From NCBI GenBank assembly GCA_022448925.1, contig JAKVCP010000008.1, forward strand, positions 1 through 64,000: 64,000 nt of DNA, read 5' to 3'. The stretch comes from Paracoccaceae bacterium (GTDB taxonomy: Bacteria; Pseudomonadota; Alphaproteobacteria; Rhodobacterales; Rhodobacteraceae). Below, in pieces: positions 54,499 to 63,051 of this stretch. The notes beneath the pieces were generated by a model. That model saw only the letters and a list, made by a program, of their open reading frames with translations, had not been told where the DNA came from and made no database searches. Both the position numbers and the translations under genes were made by a program. The stretch's first letter is position 1; each line of letters starts with the position of its first letter.

Positions 54499-56067
54499 TT
54501 AGCCCGCTTTGGCATCCAGAATATATGCATCAAGGCGATCAATCTGCGCCTCCGTCAGACGCAATCCCAGCTTGTTCCGCCGCCAGACAATATCGGACGC
54601 TGTGCGGGCAAACTCCCGCGTGACAAGCCAGTCGACCTCGCGCGCGGTCAATGTGGCACCAAAATGTTCGCCGAGGTCTTGCTCGGTGGTGGTCCCGGCA
54701 AGGATATCTTGCGCCTCGGTGCCGTAGGCGCGCACAAGCCGCCATGCCCAGTCCGCGGTCAAGAATGGATAGGCCGCCTTGAGGTCGTCTACCAAGGCGT
54801 CGAACCCATCGACCGGGAACTCTCCGCCCGGCAGCGCCACACCTGCTGTCCAATGGCCCGAGGTGCCGGGGAAATAGGGCACAATCATCTCAAGCGCGGA
54901 TTCCGCCAGGCGCCGATACGTGGTGATCTTGCCGCCAAAGACGTTCAGAACCGGTGCACCGCCAGTTTCATCAACCTTCAGGGTGTAATCCCGCGTCGCC
55001 GCAGTGGCTGAGCTGGCCCCGTCATCATACAACGGACGCACGCCGGAGTAGGTCCAGACCACGTCGTCCGCGGACACATCCCTTTTGAAATAGGACGAGG
55101 CGAAATCAAGCAAATAATCGCGCTCTTCATCGGTGCAGACCGGACGTTCAGACGGGGTGGTGTGCTCTTGATCGGTGGTGCCAATCAGGGTGAAGTCCCG
55201 TTCATACGGAATTGCGAAAATGATGCGACCGTCTGTGCCCTGAAAAAAGTAGCACTTGTCATGGTCATAAAGGCGCTTGGTCACGATATGACTGCCGCGC
55301 ACCAAACGCACATTTTCCCGCGAATTCAGTCCAAGTTTCGCGTGGATCACATCGCCAACCCAGGGCCCAGCGGCATTGACCAGCATGCGCGCCAGAACCT
55401 GCCGTGTTTCACCGGTATCGACATCTCGCAGGTCGATCGTCCAGTGCCCATCGGTTCGGCGCGCCGAGGTCACCTCGGTCCGGGTCATCACCTGAGCACC
55501 CCGCGCTTCGGCATCACGGGCATTCAACACAACCAGACGGGAATCCTCGATCCAGCAATCAGAATATTCATAGGCCTGTGCAAAGCGGTCCTGCAGCGGC
55601 GCACCCTCGTCACCGCTGTTCAGATCGACAGTCGTGGTGCCTGGCAGGATCTTGCGGCCACCAAGGTTGTCATAGAGAAACAATCCCAGGCGGATCAACC
55701 AGGCCGGACGGCGCCCCTTCATCCAAGGCATCACAAAACTCAACAGGCGCGACGTGGGGGTCGAATTCTCAAACCGCATGTCGCGGTGATAGGGCAGCAC
55801 AAAGCGCATCGGCCAGCTGATGTGCGGCATGGCCCGCAACAAGGTCTCTCGCTCGATCAACGCCTCGCGCACCAGACGGAACTCAAAATACTCAAGATAG
55901 CGCAAGCCGCCATGAAACAGCTTTGTCGAAGCGCTTGAGGTCGCCGACGCAAGGTCATCTCTTTCCGCGAGGGCCACGCTCAACCCTCGTCCCGCGGCGT
56001 CGCGTGCGATACCGCAGCCGTTGATGCCACCGCCAATGATAAAAAGATCGCGAATGTCCTGCGTCAT
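54499..56067 (-). CDS. glpD: Glycerol-3-phosphate dehydrogenase (aerobic, FAD)
   Basis: This 522-residue membrane-associated flavoenzyme oxidises glycerol 3-phosphate to dihydroxyacetone phosphate and feeds electrons to quinone. The FAD site DLFIIGGGINGCGIARDAAG and STKLFHGGLRYLEYFEFRLV are family signatures, as are IGTTDQEHTTP and NVFGGKITTYRRLAE. The ATG at 56067 gives the family start. It is divergent from glpR across 188 nt that should hold its promoter and the GlpR operator. The short GC-rich hairpin at its stop has no T run. Confidence 0.97.
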   Translation of the reverse strand: MTQDIRDLFIIGGGINGCGIARDAAGRGLSVALAERDDLASATSSASTKLFHGGLRYLEYFEFRLVREALIERETLLRAMPHISWPMRFVLPYHRDMRFENSTPTSRLLSFVMPWMKGRRPAWLIRLGLFLYDNLGGRKILPGTTTVDLNSGDEGAPLQDRFAQAYEYSDCWIEDSRLVVLNARDAEARGAQVMTRTEVTSARRTDGHWTIDLRDVDTGETRQVLARMLVNAAGPWVGDVIHAKLGLNSRENVRLVRGSHIVTKRLYDHDKCYFFQGTDGRIIFAIPYERDFTLIGTTDQEHTTPSERPVCTDEERDYLLDFASSYFKRDVSADDVVWTYSGVRPLYDDGASSATAATRDYTLKVDETGGAPVLNVFGGKITTYRRLAESALEMIVPYFPGTSGHWTAGVALPGGEFPVDGFDALVDDLKAAYPFLTADWAWRLVRAYGTEAQDILAGTTTEQDLGEHFGATLTAREVDWLVTREFARTASDIVWRRNKLGLRLTEAQIDRLDAYILDAKAG

Positions 56068-56133
56068 GAACCATGCCCCATGTGATGTCACGCGAAGCGA
56101 AAGCACAGATCGGGGTGAGTCGTCAATTTTTTG

Positions 56134-56152
56134 TTTCGAATTTATTCGTTTT
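56134..56152. promoter_or_regulatory. Candidate GlpR operator between glpD and glpR
   Basis: TTTCGAATTTATTCGTTTT contains the dyad CGAAT-TT-ATTCG and repeated TTCG units in an AT-rich stretch, 67 nt before glpD. DeoR/GlpR-family repressors often bind TTCG-containing repeats, and the divergent glpD/glpR layout predicts a site here. The assignment is inferred from position and pattern only. Confidence 0.4.
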
Positions 56153-56255
56153 GTGTTCTTTATAGGTCAAATCGAACATTATTACCGCGTTTCAATCAGG
56201 GTACTGGTCCAGATCTGCCGGAATTCAGGTCAACACGAGCGAAAAAGAACATAAG

Positions 56256-57026
56256 ATGAGCCAACTCTTGCGCCATCCGCAAATCCTTCAGCTTGCCCGC
56301 GAACAGGGGCGCGTCATGGTCGAAGATCTGGCCAGTCATTTCAGTGTGACGGTCCAAACCATAAGACGCGACCTGACCGAGCTTGCCGACGCAGGCAAGC
56401 TTGACCGTGTACATGGGGGCGCCGTTTTGCCCTCGGGGGTGCGCAACATCGGCTATGAAGAACGTCAGACACTGCACGAAAGCGCCAAGGCGGCTATTGC
56501 AGCAGCCTGTGCACGGCACGTGCCAAATGGCGCTTCGCTGTTTCTCAACATCGGCACCACAACCGAAGCCGTTGCGCGCGCCTTGTCAGAACATCGTGAT
56601 TTGCTGGTTGTCACCAACAACATGAACGTCGCCCGGCAACTTTGGGGGCACGCAGATTGCAAAGTTGTGGTGACCGGCGGCTCTTTGCGCGTGGCGGATG
56701 GCGGCCTGACCGGCCCGCTGGCAGAGGCCGCCATTCGACAGTACAAGCTGGATTTCGCGATTATCGGCTGCTCTGCACTTGATGAGGACGGCGACCTGCT
56801 GGATTTCGACAGCGCAGAGGTGCAGGCCAGCCAGGCCATCTTGACGCAAGCCCGGCACCGCATCCTGGTGGCTGATCAAACCAAGTTTCAACGCAAGGCC
56901 CCGGCCCGCATCACCTCGATGCGGGACCTCGACCTTGTCATTGCAGACGCCCCCCTGCCCGACTCTTTGCACCACCTTTGCCGCACATGGGACACAACGG
57001 TCGAACTGGCAAAGACCGCGACTTAG
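56256..57026 (+). CDS. glpR: DeoR-family glycerol-3-phosphate regulon repressor
   Basis: The 256-residue product has an N-terminal DeoR helix-turn-helix (VEDLASHFSVTVQTIRRDLT, then KLDRVHGGAVLPSG). The C-terminal sugar-phosphate sensor domain has LFLNIGTTTEAVARAL and DFAIIGCSALDEDGDLLDFD. The divergent glpD makes GlpR the natural call, with glycerol 3-phosphate as the probable inducer. No good ribosome site precedes the ATG at 56256. Its stop overlaps the convergent cobT stop by 4 nt. Confidence 0.9.
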   Translation: MSQLLRHPQILQLAREQGRVMVEDLASHFSVTVQTIRRDLTELADAGKLDRVHGGAVLPSGVRNIGYEERQTLHESAKAAIAAACARHVPNGASLFLNIGTTTEAVARALSEHRDLLVVTNNMNVARQLWGHADCKVVVTGGSLRVADGGLTGPLAEAAIRQYKLDFAIIGCSALDEDGDLLDFDSAEVQASQAILTQARHRILVADQTKFQRKAPARITSMRDLDLVIADAPLPDSLHHLCRTWDTTVELAKTAT

Positions 57027-58039
57027 GCCCCGGAAACTGCGGCCTCGGCAAAGGTTGCCATGCCATTATGACACTCAAGCGCGGCGCGCAGAATATTCAG
57101 CGCCAACGCCGCGCCCGAGCCTTCGCCCAAGGCCATCTCGAAATCCAGTATGGGATCCTTGCCCATCGCCTCCAGCAACCTGCGATGTCCCGGTTCCGCG
57201 CTGCGATGACCCACAAGACAATGGGCCAAAAGCTCAGGGTCGGTCTTGAACAGCGGCGCTGTTGCAGCAGTGCAAATGTATCCGTCGAGGATCACCGGAA
57301 TGCGATGGGCGCGCGCCGCGAGAACCGCGCCACAGATCGCTGCCTGCTCACGTCCGCCCAGCGCTGCAAGCTGATCCAAGGCCCCCAGTCCGCCATGCAA
57401 GGCCACGGCTTTGGCAATGACCTGCGCTTTCAAGGACACGCCATCGGCATCCGCACCTGTCCCCCGTCCCGCCCAGTCGGCGGCCTGACCTCCGAATGCG
57501 CCAAGCGCCAAGGCCGCTGCAATGGTCGAATTGCCAATGCCCATTTCGCCAAGAATCAACACATCCGCATCTGTTGCGACAGCACCAGCACCCTGCGCCA
57601 TCGCATTCAGGCACTCTTGGGCGGTCATGGCAGGCGCGATGGTGATGTCAGCTGTTGGACGGTCCAGGTCTATGGCCACCACGCCCAGCTCTGCACCCGC
57701 TACACGACACAGTTGGTTGATCGCAGCACCACCGGACTGGAAATTCGCAACCATTTGCGCGGTCACTTCCTGCGGAAACGGATTCACCTTTTGCGCACAA
57801 ACCCCATGGTTCCCGGCAAAAACCAGCGCCTGCGCCTTGGTGATCACCGGGCGCGGATCGCCCCGCCAACCGGCCATGAACTCTGCGAGTGTCTCAAGAC
57901 GGCCCAACGCACCCGGCGGTTTTGTCAAATCCATCTGCCGGGCATGGGCTGCCTGTGCTGCCGACACGTCAAAGCCCGGCTGTGCCGCTGTGGACGCCAA
58001 AAGCGCATCAAAAGACGAAAAATCAGGATAGGTGGTCAT
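57023..58039 (-). CDS. cobT: Nicotinate-nucleotide--dimethylbenzimidazole phosphoribosyltransferase
   Basis: This 338-residue enzyme makes alpha-ribazole phosphate, the lower ligand of cobalamin. Motifs are PPGALGRLETLAEFMAGW, VFAGNHGVCAQKVNPFPQEV, GAAINQLCRVAGAE, LGEMGIGNSTIAAALA and the catalytic-Glu region near LDFEMALGEGSGAALAL. The ATG at 58039 lies inside the cobU coding region, a 17-nt overlap, so the two cobalamin genes are coupled. There is no cobalamin riboswitch upstream that I can see. Confidence 0.96.
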   Translation of the reverse strand: MTTYPDFSSFDALLASTAAQPGFDVSAAQAAHARQMDLTKPPGALGRLETLAEFMAGWRGDPRPVITKAQALVFAGNHGVCAQKVNPFPQEVTAQMVANFQSGGAAINQLCRVAGAELGVVAIDLDRPTADITIAPAMTAQECLNAMAQGAGAVATDADVLILGEMGIGNSTIAAALALGAFGGQAADWAGRGTGADADGVSLKAQVIAKAVALHGGLGALDQLAALGGREQAAICGAVLAARAHRIPVILDGYICTAATAPLFKTDPELLAHCLVGHRSAEPGHRRLLEAMGKDPILDFEMALGEGSGAALALNILRAALECHNGMATFAEAAVSGA

Positions 58040-58544
58040 TGGGTTTCACTTTTATCGGGTATCCAGAGACAGTCAGAAACACTTCATCGCTGCCTGCTGC
58101 AATGGTCTGGTTCATCCAGCCCGCCGCATCGCGAAAACGGCGTGCGAGGGCGTTTTCGGGCACGATCCCCGCGCCAACTTCGTTGGTCACACACACCACA
58201 GAGGCCCTGAGGTCCGGCAACAGGGCCGCAAGCGCCAGAACCTCGGTCCGCCAATCGCGGTCGGCCAGCATCATGTTTGACAACCAAAGCGTCAGGCAAT
58301 CCACAAGCCGCGGCTGCGCATCGCTGTCGCGCAGGGCAGTACACAGCTCGAGGGGCGCGTGCAGATTGGTCCACTCGGCTCCGCGCCGCGCCTGGTGCAA
58401 AGAGATCCGCTCTGCCATTTCGTCATCGAAGGCTTCTGCGGTTGCAATGTAGGTCGCACGGCCAGTCAGCCCCAGTGTCATACGCTCAGCAAAAGCGCTT
58501 TTGCCTGATCTTGCGCCGCCAGTTATCAGAACGGATTTGCCCAT
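58023..58544 (-). CDS. cobU: Adenosylcobinamide kinase / guanylyltransferase
   Basis: The 173-residue bifunctional enzyme phosphorylates adenosylcobinamide and then adds GMP, in nucleotide-loop assembly of cobalamin. It starts MGKSVLITGGARSGKSAFAE with the P-loop, and carries YIATAEAFDDEMAERISLHQ, VDCLTLWLSNMM and VTNEVGAGIVPEN. The ATG at 58544 gives the family start; codons upstream are dropped, although no clear ribosome site is visible. It overlaps cobT by 17 nt and lies 63 nt after the metallophosphoesterase gene. Confidence 0.95.
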   Translation of the reverse strand: MGKSVLITGGARSGKSAFAERMTLGLTGRATYIATAEAFDDEMAERISLHQARRGAEWTNLHAPLELCTALRDSDAQPRLVDCLTLWLSNMMLADRDWRTEVLALAALLPDLRASVVCVTNEVGAGIVPENALARRFRDAAGWMNQTIAAGSDEVFLTVSGYPIKVKPNDHLS

Positions 58545-58607
58545 GGGATGCACAAAAACCACGTTTGACAGCAGGACGAAACCCCGGAAACGACGCAAGT
58601 TGGACAG

Positions 58608-59435
58608 TTACGCCGCGGTTCCAAGTTCGACCACCGTCAATTCCGGAGGCACTCCCCAACGGAACGGGACCCCCGAACAGCCAAGCCCTCCGGACACGAC
58701 AAGGTCGCGCTGGCCAATCCGATGGTGGCCATAGGCAAACCGTGTGCCATGCCGCGACGGTACGATACGAGGACGTCCGCCGATCAGGATCTGCCCCCCA
58801 TGCGTATGCCCGGACAAGGTCAGGTCGACGGCATCGCTGAGGTCGGTGAAAACATCGGGCTCATGCGCCAGCAAGATGGTGAAGTGCTCAGACGGAGCCG
58901 TCCCCAAGGCCTTGACCACATCATGCGCCCCCAAGATCGGTCGCTTGAACCGACGGTGAAAGGCGCGCTGGCTGTCAAGACCGGCCAAAATGACGGGATG
59001 ACCCTGCACATTCAACGTGACATGCCTGTTGTCGAGGGTCGGCACACCGGCGTTTCGGAACGCGCGGTGCCACCGGGTTTCTGACAGCTTGCCGCGTTTG
59101 GCATCCGGGTCGTCATGCCAATCATGGTTGCCAAAAACCGCGTAACGGCCCAGTGGCGCCTCAAGCCGCGACAGCGCATGTGCCACCTCTTCGGGCACTA
59201 CGGCGTGGCGGTTGATCCCAAGGCCCAGCAGATAGTGGGCGACATAATCACCCATCAGGCAGATCAGGTCCCCCCCAAGCTCATTTGCCTGATCAACGAT
59301 GCGCGCAATCTTGTCCCCGCGCATCCATGGCCAAGAGGCATGCAAATCCGCGACCATGACTATTTTCAACCGCGCACCGACAGGCCAGCGCGGCAAAGAC
59401 AGGCGATAGCTTTTGACATGCAGGCGGTCAGTCAT
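58608..59435 (-). CDS. Calcineurin-like metallophosphoesterase (YkuE-like)
   Basis: The 275-residue product shows the five metallophosphoesterase motifs: VMVADLHASWP, LMGDYVAHYL, FGNHDWHDDP, LLAHEPDVF and LTLSGHTHGGQILIGGRP. It lacks the twin-arginine signal of YkuE proper and seems cytoplasmic or membrane-peripheral. The two metal ions would sit on the Asp, His and Asn residues listed. The substrate is unknown. Its ATG overlaps the stop of the Lin0512-family gene upstream by 4 nt (ATGA). Confidence 0.9.
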   Translation of the reverse strand: MTDRLHVKSYRLSLPRWPVGARLKIVMVADLHASWPWMRGDKIARIVDQANELGGDLICLMGDYVAHYLLGLGINRHAVVPEEVAHALSRLEAPLGRYAVFGNHDWHDDPDAKRGKLSETRWHRAFRNAGVPTLDNRHVTLNVQGHPVILAGLDSQRAFHRRFKRPILGAHDVVKALGTAPSEHFTILLAHEPDVFTDLSDAVDLTLSGHTHGGQILIGGRPRIVPSRHGTRFAYGHHRIGQRDLVVSGGLGCSGVPFRWGVPPELTVVELGTAA

Positions 59436-59785
59436 CGGCCCTTAAGCACATCGGGGTCCAAAAATGCCTCGACCGCTGCGGTGGCAATCACGGTCACGGC
59501 GCCATTGTCGGGATTGATCACATCCAGCCCACCCGATACCGCCTTGACCGTGACAGTCCCACGCGGCAATTGCGCCCGCAGCGCTGCACAATCAACCTGG
59601 TCGGGGGCCTGAACACCTACAGTGACCGAGACCTGCATTGCCTCGTGCGGGATATCCAAAGTCCCAAACATCGGAATCGAACTATGACGGATCGCATCTT
59701 CGATCGCACGAGATGCGGCCTTTGTGTAGTCTTGGCCATACTGGCTGTTGCCCATACCCATTTCGATGATGAAGCGTTGGGTCAT
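59432..59785 (-). CDS. Lin0512-family protein, paralogue B
   Basis: The 117-residue protein begins MTQRFIIEMGMGNSQYGQDY and has AIRHSSIPMFGTLDIP, VSVTVGVQAPDQVD and LRAQLPRGTVTVKAVSGGLD. It is similar along its whole length to the gene just upstream, and both match what I know as the Lin0512 family of unknown function. It overlaps its paralogue and the metallophosphoesterase gene by 4 nt each. The pair probably forms a two-subunit protein. Confidence 0.82.
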   Translation of the reverse strand: MTQRFIIEMGMGNSQYGQDYTKAASRAIEDAIRHSSIPMFGTLDIPHEAMQVSVTVGVQAPDQVDCAALRAQLPRGTVTVKAVSGGLDVINPDNGAVTVIATAAVEAFLDPDVLKGR

Positions 59786-60132
59786 TCTGTGCCCTCCAAC
59801 TCGAAGCTGACAGAGATCGCGACATTGGCAATCACGGTAGGCTTGCCGCCATCGGCGCGCGGGATATCAAGTCCTCCGTGCCGCGCCTGCACCTGTACCT
59901 GGCCGTAGGGAAAGACCTCTGCAACCCTGGCGACCTCGACAGCCTCGGGCTGCTGTACGCCGACGTCGACATCGATCAACATGTCTGTCTTGTCACGCCC
60001 CAGCAGCTCGGCCAGGTTTATGGAGTTGTGCCACAATGCATCCCGAACCGCGCGCATCGCGGCCTCTGTATAATCCTGCCGACGCAGGGACGTACCCATC
60101 CCAAATTCGGTCAGAAATCGTGTCTTGGGCAT
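59782..60132 (-). CDS. Lin0512-family protein, paralogue A
   Basis: The 116-residue protein begins MPKTRFLTEFGMGTSLRRQD and has ALWHNSINLAELLG, IDVDVGVQQPEAVE and FPYGQVQVQARHGGLDIP. It matches the following paralogue position by position (EMGMG/EFGMG, GV-AP/GV-QP, GGLD). It is the first gene of a tightly overlapping set with paralogue B and the metallophosphoesterase, then cobU and cobT. GGAG lies 7 nt before the ATG. The 248 nt upstream, towards the divergent maoC-pta gene, hold no feature I can name. Confidence 0.82.
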   Translation of the reverse strand: MPKTRFLTEFGMGTSLRRQDYTEAAMRAVRDALWHNSINLAELLGRDKTDMLIDVDVGVQQPEAVEVARVAEVFPYGQVQVQARHGGLDIPRADGGKPTVIANVAISVSFELEGTE

Positions 60133-60380
60133 CCTTCCACTCCGCGCAATTCATATGTGTTGACCACCTGCGTAAGACCTATTGCGCGCTGCCGCCACCA
60201 GGAAAAGCGCGCAACATGCAGGTTGTAGGCCAGGATCCGTCATGTCTGCCGCCCCAATCCGGGCGGGCTGCGGTGCCGTAGTCGGCCAAATTCTCGCTTC
60301 ATGCGACCATAGGGGTTTGATCCCCGCGCACCAGTGGTCCAAACAGGGCGGAACATGCGCGCAGAAAGGGGCCGTTTGCG

Positions 60381-61763
60381 ATGCTGAGCAACAGAACATT
60401 CGATGACATCAAGCCGGGCGACACCGCCGAAATCCGGCGCCTTGTGACGATCGACGACCTGATCGCCTTTGCCAATGTCTCGGGCAATCACAACCCGATG
60501 CACCTGCACGATCTGGATGGCGATGGCGATGGCACCCCCGAGGCCGTGGCTCCCGGGCTTTTCACCGGGGCCCTGATCAGCGCGGTTCTGGGGAATGTGA
60601 TGCCCGGCGCGGGAACGCTTTATCGCAGTCAATCCCTTGAATTCGTTCAGCGCGCCCATGCCGGCGATGAGGTCACAGCCCAAGTCACCGTGATCAGCAA
60701 GAATGATCAGGATGGCACGGTCACCTTAGAGACACAGGTCCGGCGCTGTGCGGACAATGCAATTCTGGTGACAGGCCACGCCGTGGTCGAGGCGCCACGT
60801 CACAGGATTGAGATCGACGACCACGCGCTGCCCGGACTCATCGTTCATAGGCACCGGCATTTCGAGGCGCTGCTTGCACAGGCACAGCCGCTGCGGCCAC
60901 TCAAGACAGCTGTGGTATGTCCAGATGAACCCAATGCGCTGGGTGGCGCCTTGTTGGGCCGCCGACACGGGCTGATCGAGCCGGTTTTGGTCGGGGACGC
61001 GGCAAAGATCTCTGAAACAGCTAAAAAGATGGGCGCCGACATCGCAGGTGTCGAGGTTGTACACGAACCAGATGATCAAACCGCGGCCGCACGCGCCGTC
61101 GCGCTGATCAACGACGATAAAGCCGAAGCCTTGATGAAAGGTCATCTCCACACCGATGAACTTCTGAAACCCGTCCTGCAGCGCGATACAGGGCTGCGGG
61201 GACGCCGTCGGTTGAGCCATGTTTTTGTCATGGACGTGCCGGGGCTGGACCACCCCCTGCTGGTCACCGATGCCGCGATCAATATTGCACCCGACCTGCG
61301 GACCAAGGCGGACATCGTACAAAACGCCATTGATCTAGGCCGCTCGATCGGACTGCATACGCCAAAGGTCGGTATTCTTTCGGCTGTCGAAACCGTGAAC
61401 CCGGACATACCGTCTTCGATCGATGGCGCGCTGTTGTCCAAAATGGCACAGCGCGGCCAGATCAAGGGCGGGGTCGTAGATGGCCCCCTGGCGATGGACA
61501 ACGCGGTCAACATGGCCGCTGCCAGGACCAAGGGCATCAGCTCGCCTGTGGCGGGTCAAGCCGAAATTCTGGTCGTACCAAACATTGATGCTGGCAATAT
61601 GCTGGCCAAGCAACTGGCCTATATTAGCCATGCCGAGGGGGCCGGGCTGGTCATGGGCGCGCGCGTTCCAATTATCCTCAACAGCCGCGCGGACGATGAA
61701 ATGGCCCGGTTGGCAAGTTGCGCCGTGGCCGCCCTGCACCACGCGCGAATCAGCGGAGCATGA
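60381..61763 (+). CDS. Bifunctional MaoC-like hydratase / phosphate acetyl(butyryl)transferase
   Basis: The 460-residue protein is a fusion. Residues 1 to about 140 are a MaoC hot-dog domain with the hydratase motif VSGNHNPMHLHD and AVAPGLFTGALISAVLG. Residues about 160-460 are a Pta/Ptb-type transferase (EPNALGGALLGRRHGLIEPV, ALMKGHLHTDELLKPV, AAARTKGISSPVAGQAEILV, GLVMGARVPIILNSRADD). It would exchange CoA thioesters for acyl phosphate. Acetate kinase follows after 3 nt, so the pair gives ATP from an acyl-CoA. The fusion is known in rhodobacteria; acetyl versus butyryl preference cannot be told from sequence. Confidence 0.93.
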   Translation: MLSNRTFDDIKPGDTAEIRRLVTIDDLIAFANVSGNHNPMHLHDLDGDGDGTPEAVAPGLFTGALISAVLGNVMPGAGTLYRSQSLEFVQRAHAGDEVTAQVTVISKNDQDGTVTLETQVRRCADNAILVTGHAVVEAPRHRIEIDDHALPGLIVHRHRHFEALLAQAQPLRPLKTAVVCPDEPNALGGALLGRRHGLIEPVLVGDAAKISETAKKMGADIAGVEVVHEPDDQTAAARAVALINDDKAEALMKGHLHTDELLKPVLQRDTGLRGRRRLSHVFVMDVPGLDHPLLVTDAAINIAPDLRTKADIVQNAIDLGRSIGLHTPKVGILSAVETVNPDIPSSIDGALLSKMAQRGQIKGGVVDGPLAMDNAVNMAAARTKGISSPVAGQAEILVVPNIDAGNMLAKQLAYISHAEGAGLVMGARVPIILNSRADDEMARLASCAVAALHHARISGA

Positions 61764-61766
61764 GAC

Positions 61767-62945
61767 ATGTCGCACGTGCTGACCCTGAATGCCGGGTCAT
61801 CCTCTTTGAAGTTCGGGCTATTCACCACGGATCAAACCCCGGTCGCAGTTGCCACCGGCCTGATTGACGCCATCGGTGGCGCAACGAGCTTTAGGCTGGA
61901 AGACGCCGAGGGCACGGTCCTGAGCGCAGGGGACATGTCGACCCGGGATGGCGCAACACATGCTTCGGCCCTGTCGGCAGCCCTGACGGAACTGCTGGCG
62001 CTGTTTCCCAATTCCGATATCCGCGCAGTCGGAGATCGGGTGGTGCACGGTGGTCAGCATCACGCTGAGCCGGTGGTCCTTGATGAGGCCGGCATTGCCG
62101 GGTTAGAGGCGTTGACCCCATTTGCGCCGTTGCACCAGCCCCACAACCTTGCCGGGATACGGGCCGCCCAAAGCGCCTTTGGCCAGGCGGTTCAGATCGC
62201 GTGCTTTGACACTGCGTTTCACCGCAACCATCCCTTTGTCAACGATACCTTCGCCATCCCTCGGCGATTTTACGACAAGGGTGTGCGCCGCTATGGGTTT
62301 CACGGACTGAGCTATGATTATATCTCTGGCGAGATGGCCCGTATCGCGCCGCATTTGCATGCCGGTCGTGTGGTGGTCGCCCATCTGGGCAACGGGGCAT
62401 CCATGTGTGGCATGCTGAGCGGGCGCAGTATGGCCTCGACCATGGGATTTTCCGCGCTGGACGGGCTGCCGATGGGCACGCGATCGGGGCAGCTTGATCC
62501 CGGTGTCATGCTGTATCTGCTGGACCAAGAAGGCCTGAGCACGTCTGAGGTTTCGGACCTATTGTACAAGCAGTCGGGCCTGCTGGGACTGTCGGAACTG
62601 TCCAACGACATGCGCATGTTGCTGACCTCGGATGACGCAAAAGCCCGCGAGGCCGTCGAGTACTTTGTGTTCCGTATCCGCCGCGAACTCGGCGGGTTGG
62701 CGGCAGCCCTTCAGGGGCTGGATGCACTGGTCTTTACCGGAGGCATCGGCGAAAATGCGCGTGAAATCCGTGCCCGGGTCTGTGCCGGCATGGCCTGGCT
62801 GGGGATCGAACTGGATGAGGCCCGGAACATGGCCAATGACACTCTGATCAGTTCCGACTTCAGCCGGACGCGGGTCATGGTTGTGCCAACCAACGAAGAA
62901 CTGGTCATCGCCCGTGCCGCCGTCCACCTCATGAACCGCGTTTGA
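61767..62945 (+). CDS. ackA: Acetate kinase family protein
   Basis: This 392-residue ASKHA kinase makes ATP and acetate from acetyl phosphate, or the reverse. It shows LTLNAGSSSLKFGLF, AVGDRVVHGGQHHAEPVV, CFDTAFHRNHPF, RRYGFHGLSYDYIS, VVAHLGNGASMCGMLSGRSM and ALVFTGGIGENAREIRARV. GGAG lies 8 nt before the ATG. It is coupled to the MaoC-Pta gene just upstream, so the two share substrate flow. Length matches the family. Confidence 0.95.
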   Translation: MSHVLTLNAGSSSLKFGLFTTDQTPVAVATGLIDAIGGATSFRLEDAEGTVLSAGDMSTRDGATHASALSAALTELLALFPNSDIRAVGDRVVHGGQHHAEPVVLDEAGIAGLEALTPFAPLHQPHNLAGIRAAQSAFGQAVQIACFDTAFHRNHPFVNDTFAIPRRFYDKGVRRYGFHGLSYDYISGEMARIAPHLHAGRVVVAHLGNGASMCGMLSGRSMASTMGFSALDGLPMGTRSGQLDPGVMLYLLDQEGLSTSEVSDLLYKQSGLLGLSELSNDMRMLLTSDDAKAREAVEYFVFRIRRELGGLAAALQGLDALVFTGGIGENAREIRARVCAGMAWLGIELDEARNMANDTLISSDFSRTRVMVVPTNEELVIARAAVHLMNRV

Positions 62946-63051
62946 TCCCATTCCGCGCGACCTGGTGGATGCAGACCATGACCACAACACGCCTGTTCGC
63001 CGGCTCGACCGATGGCCAACTTGCCCATTTCCATGCAGAGCAGGCGCAGAC

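Noticed and set aside
56978-58210. 410-codon plus-strand frame
   Set aside because: Antisense shadow of cobT; starts inside glpR in another frame.
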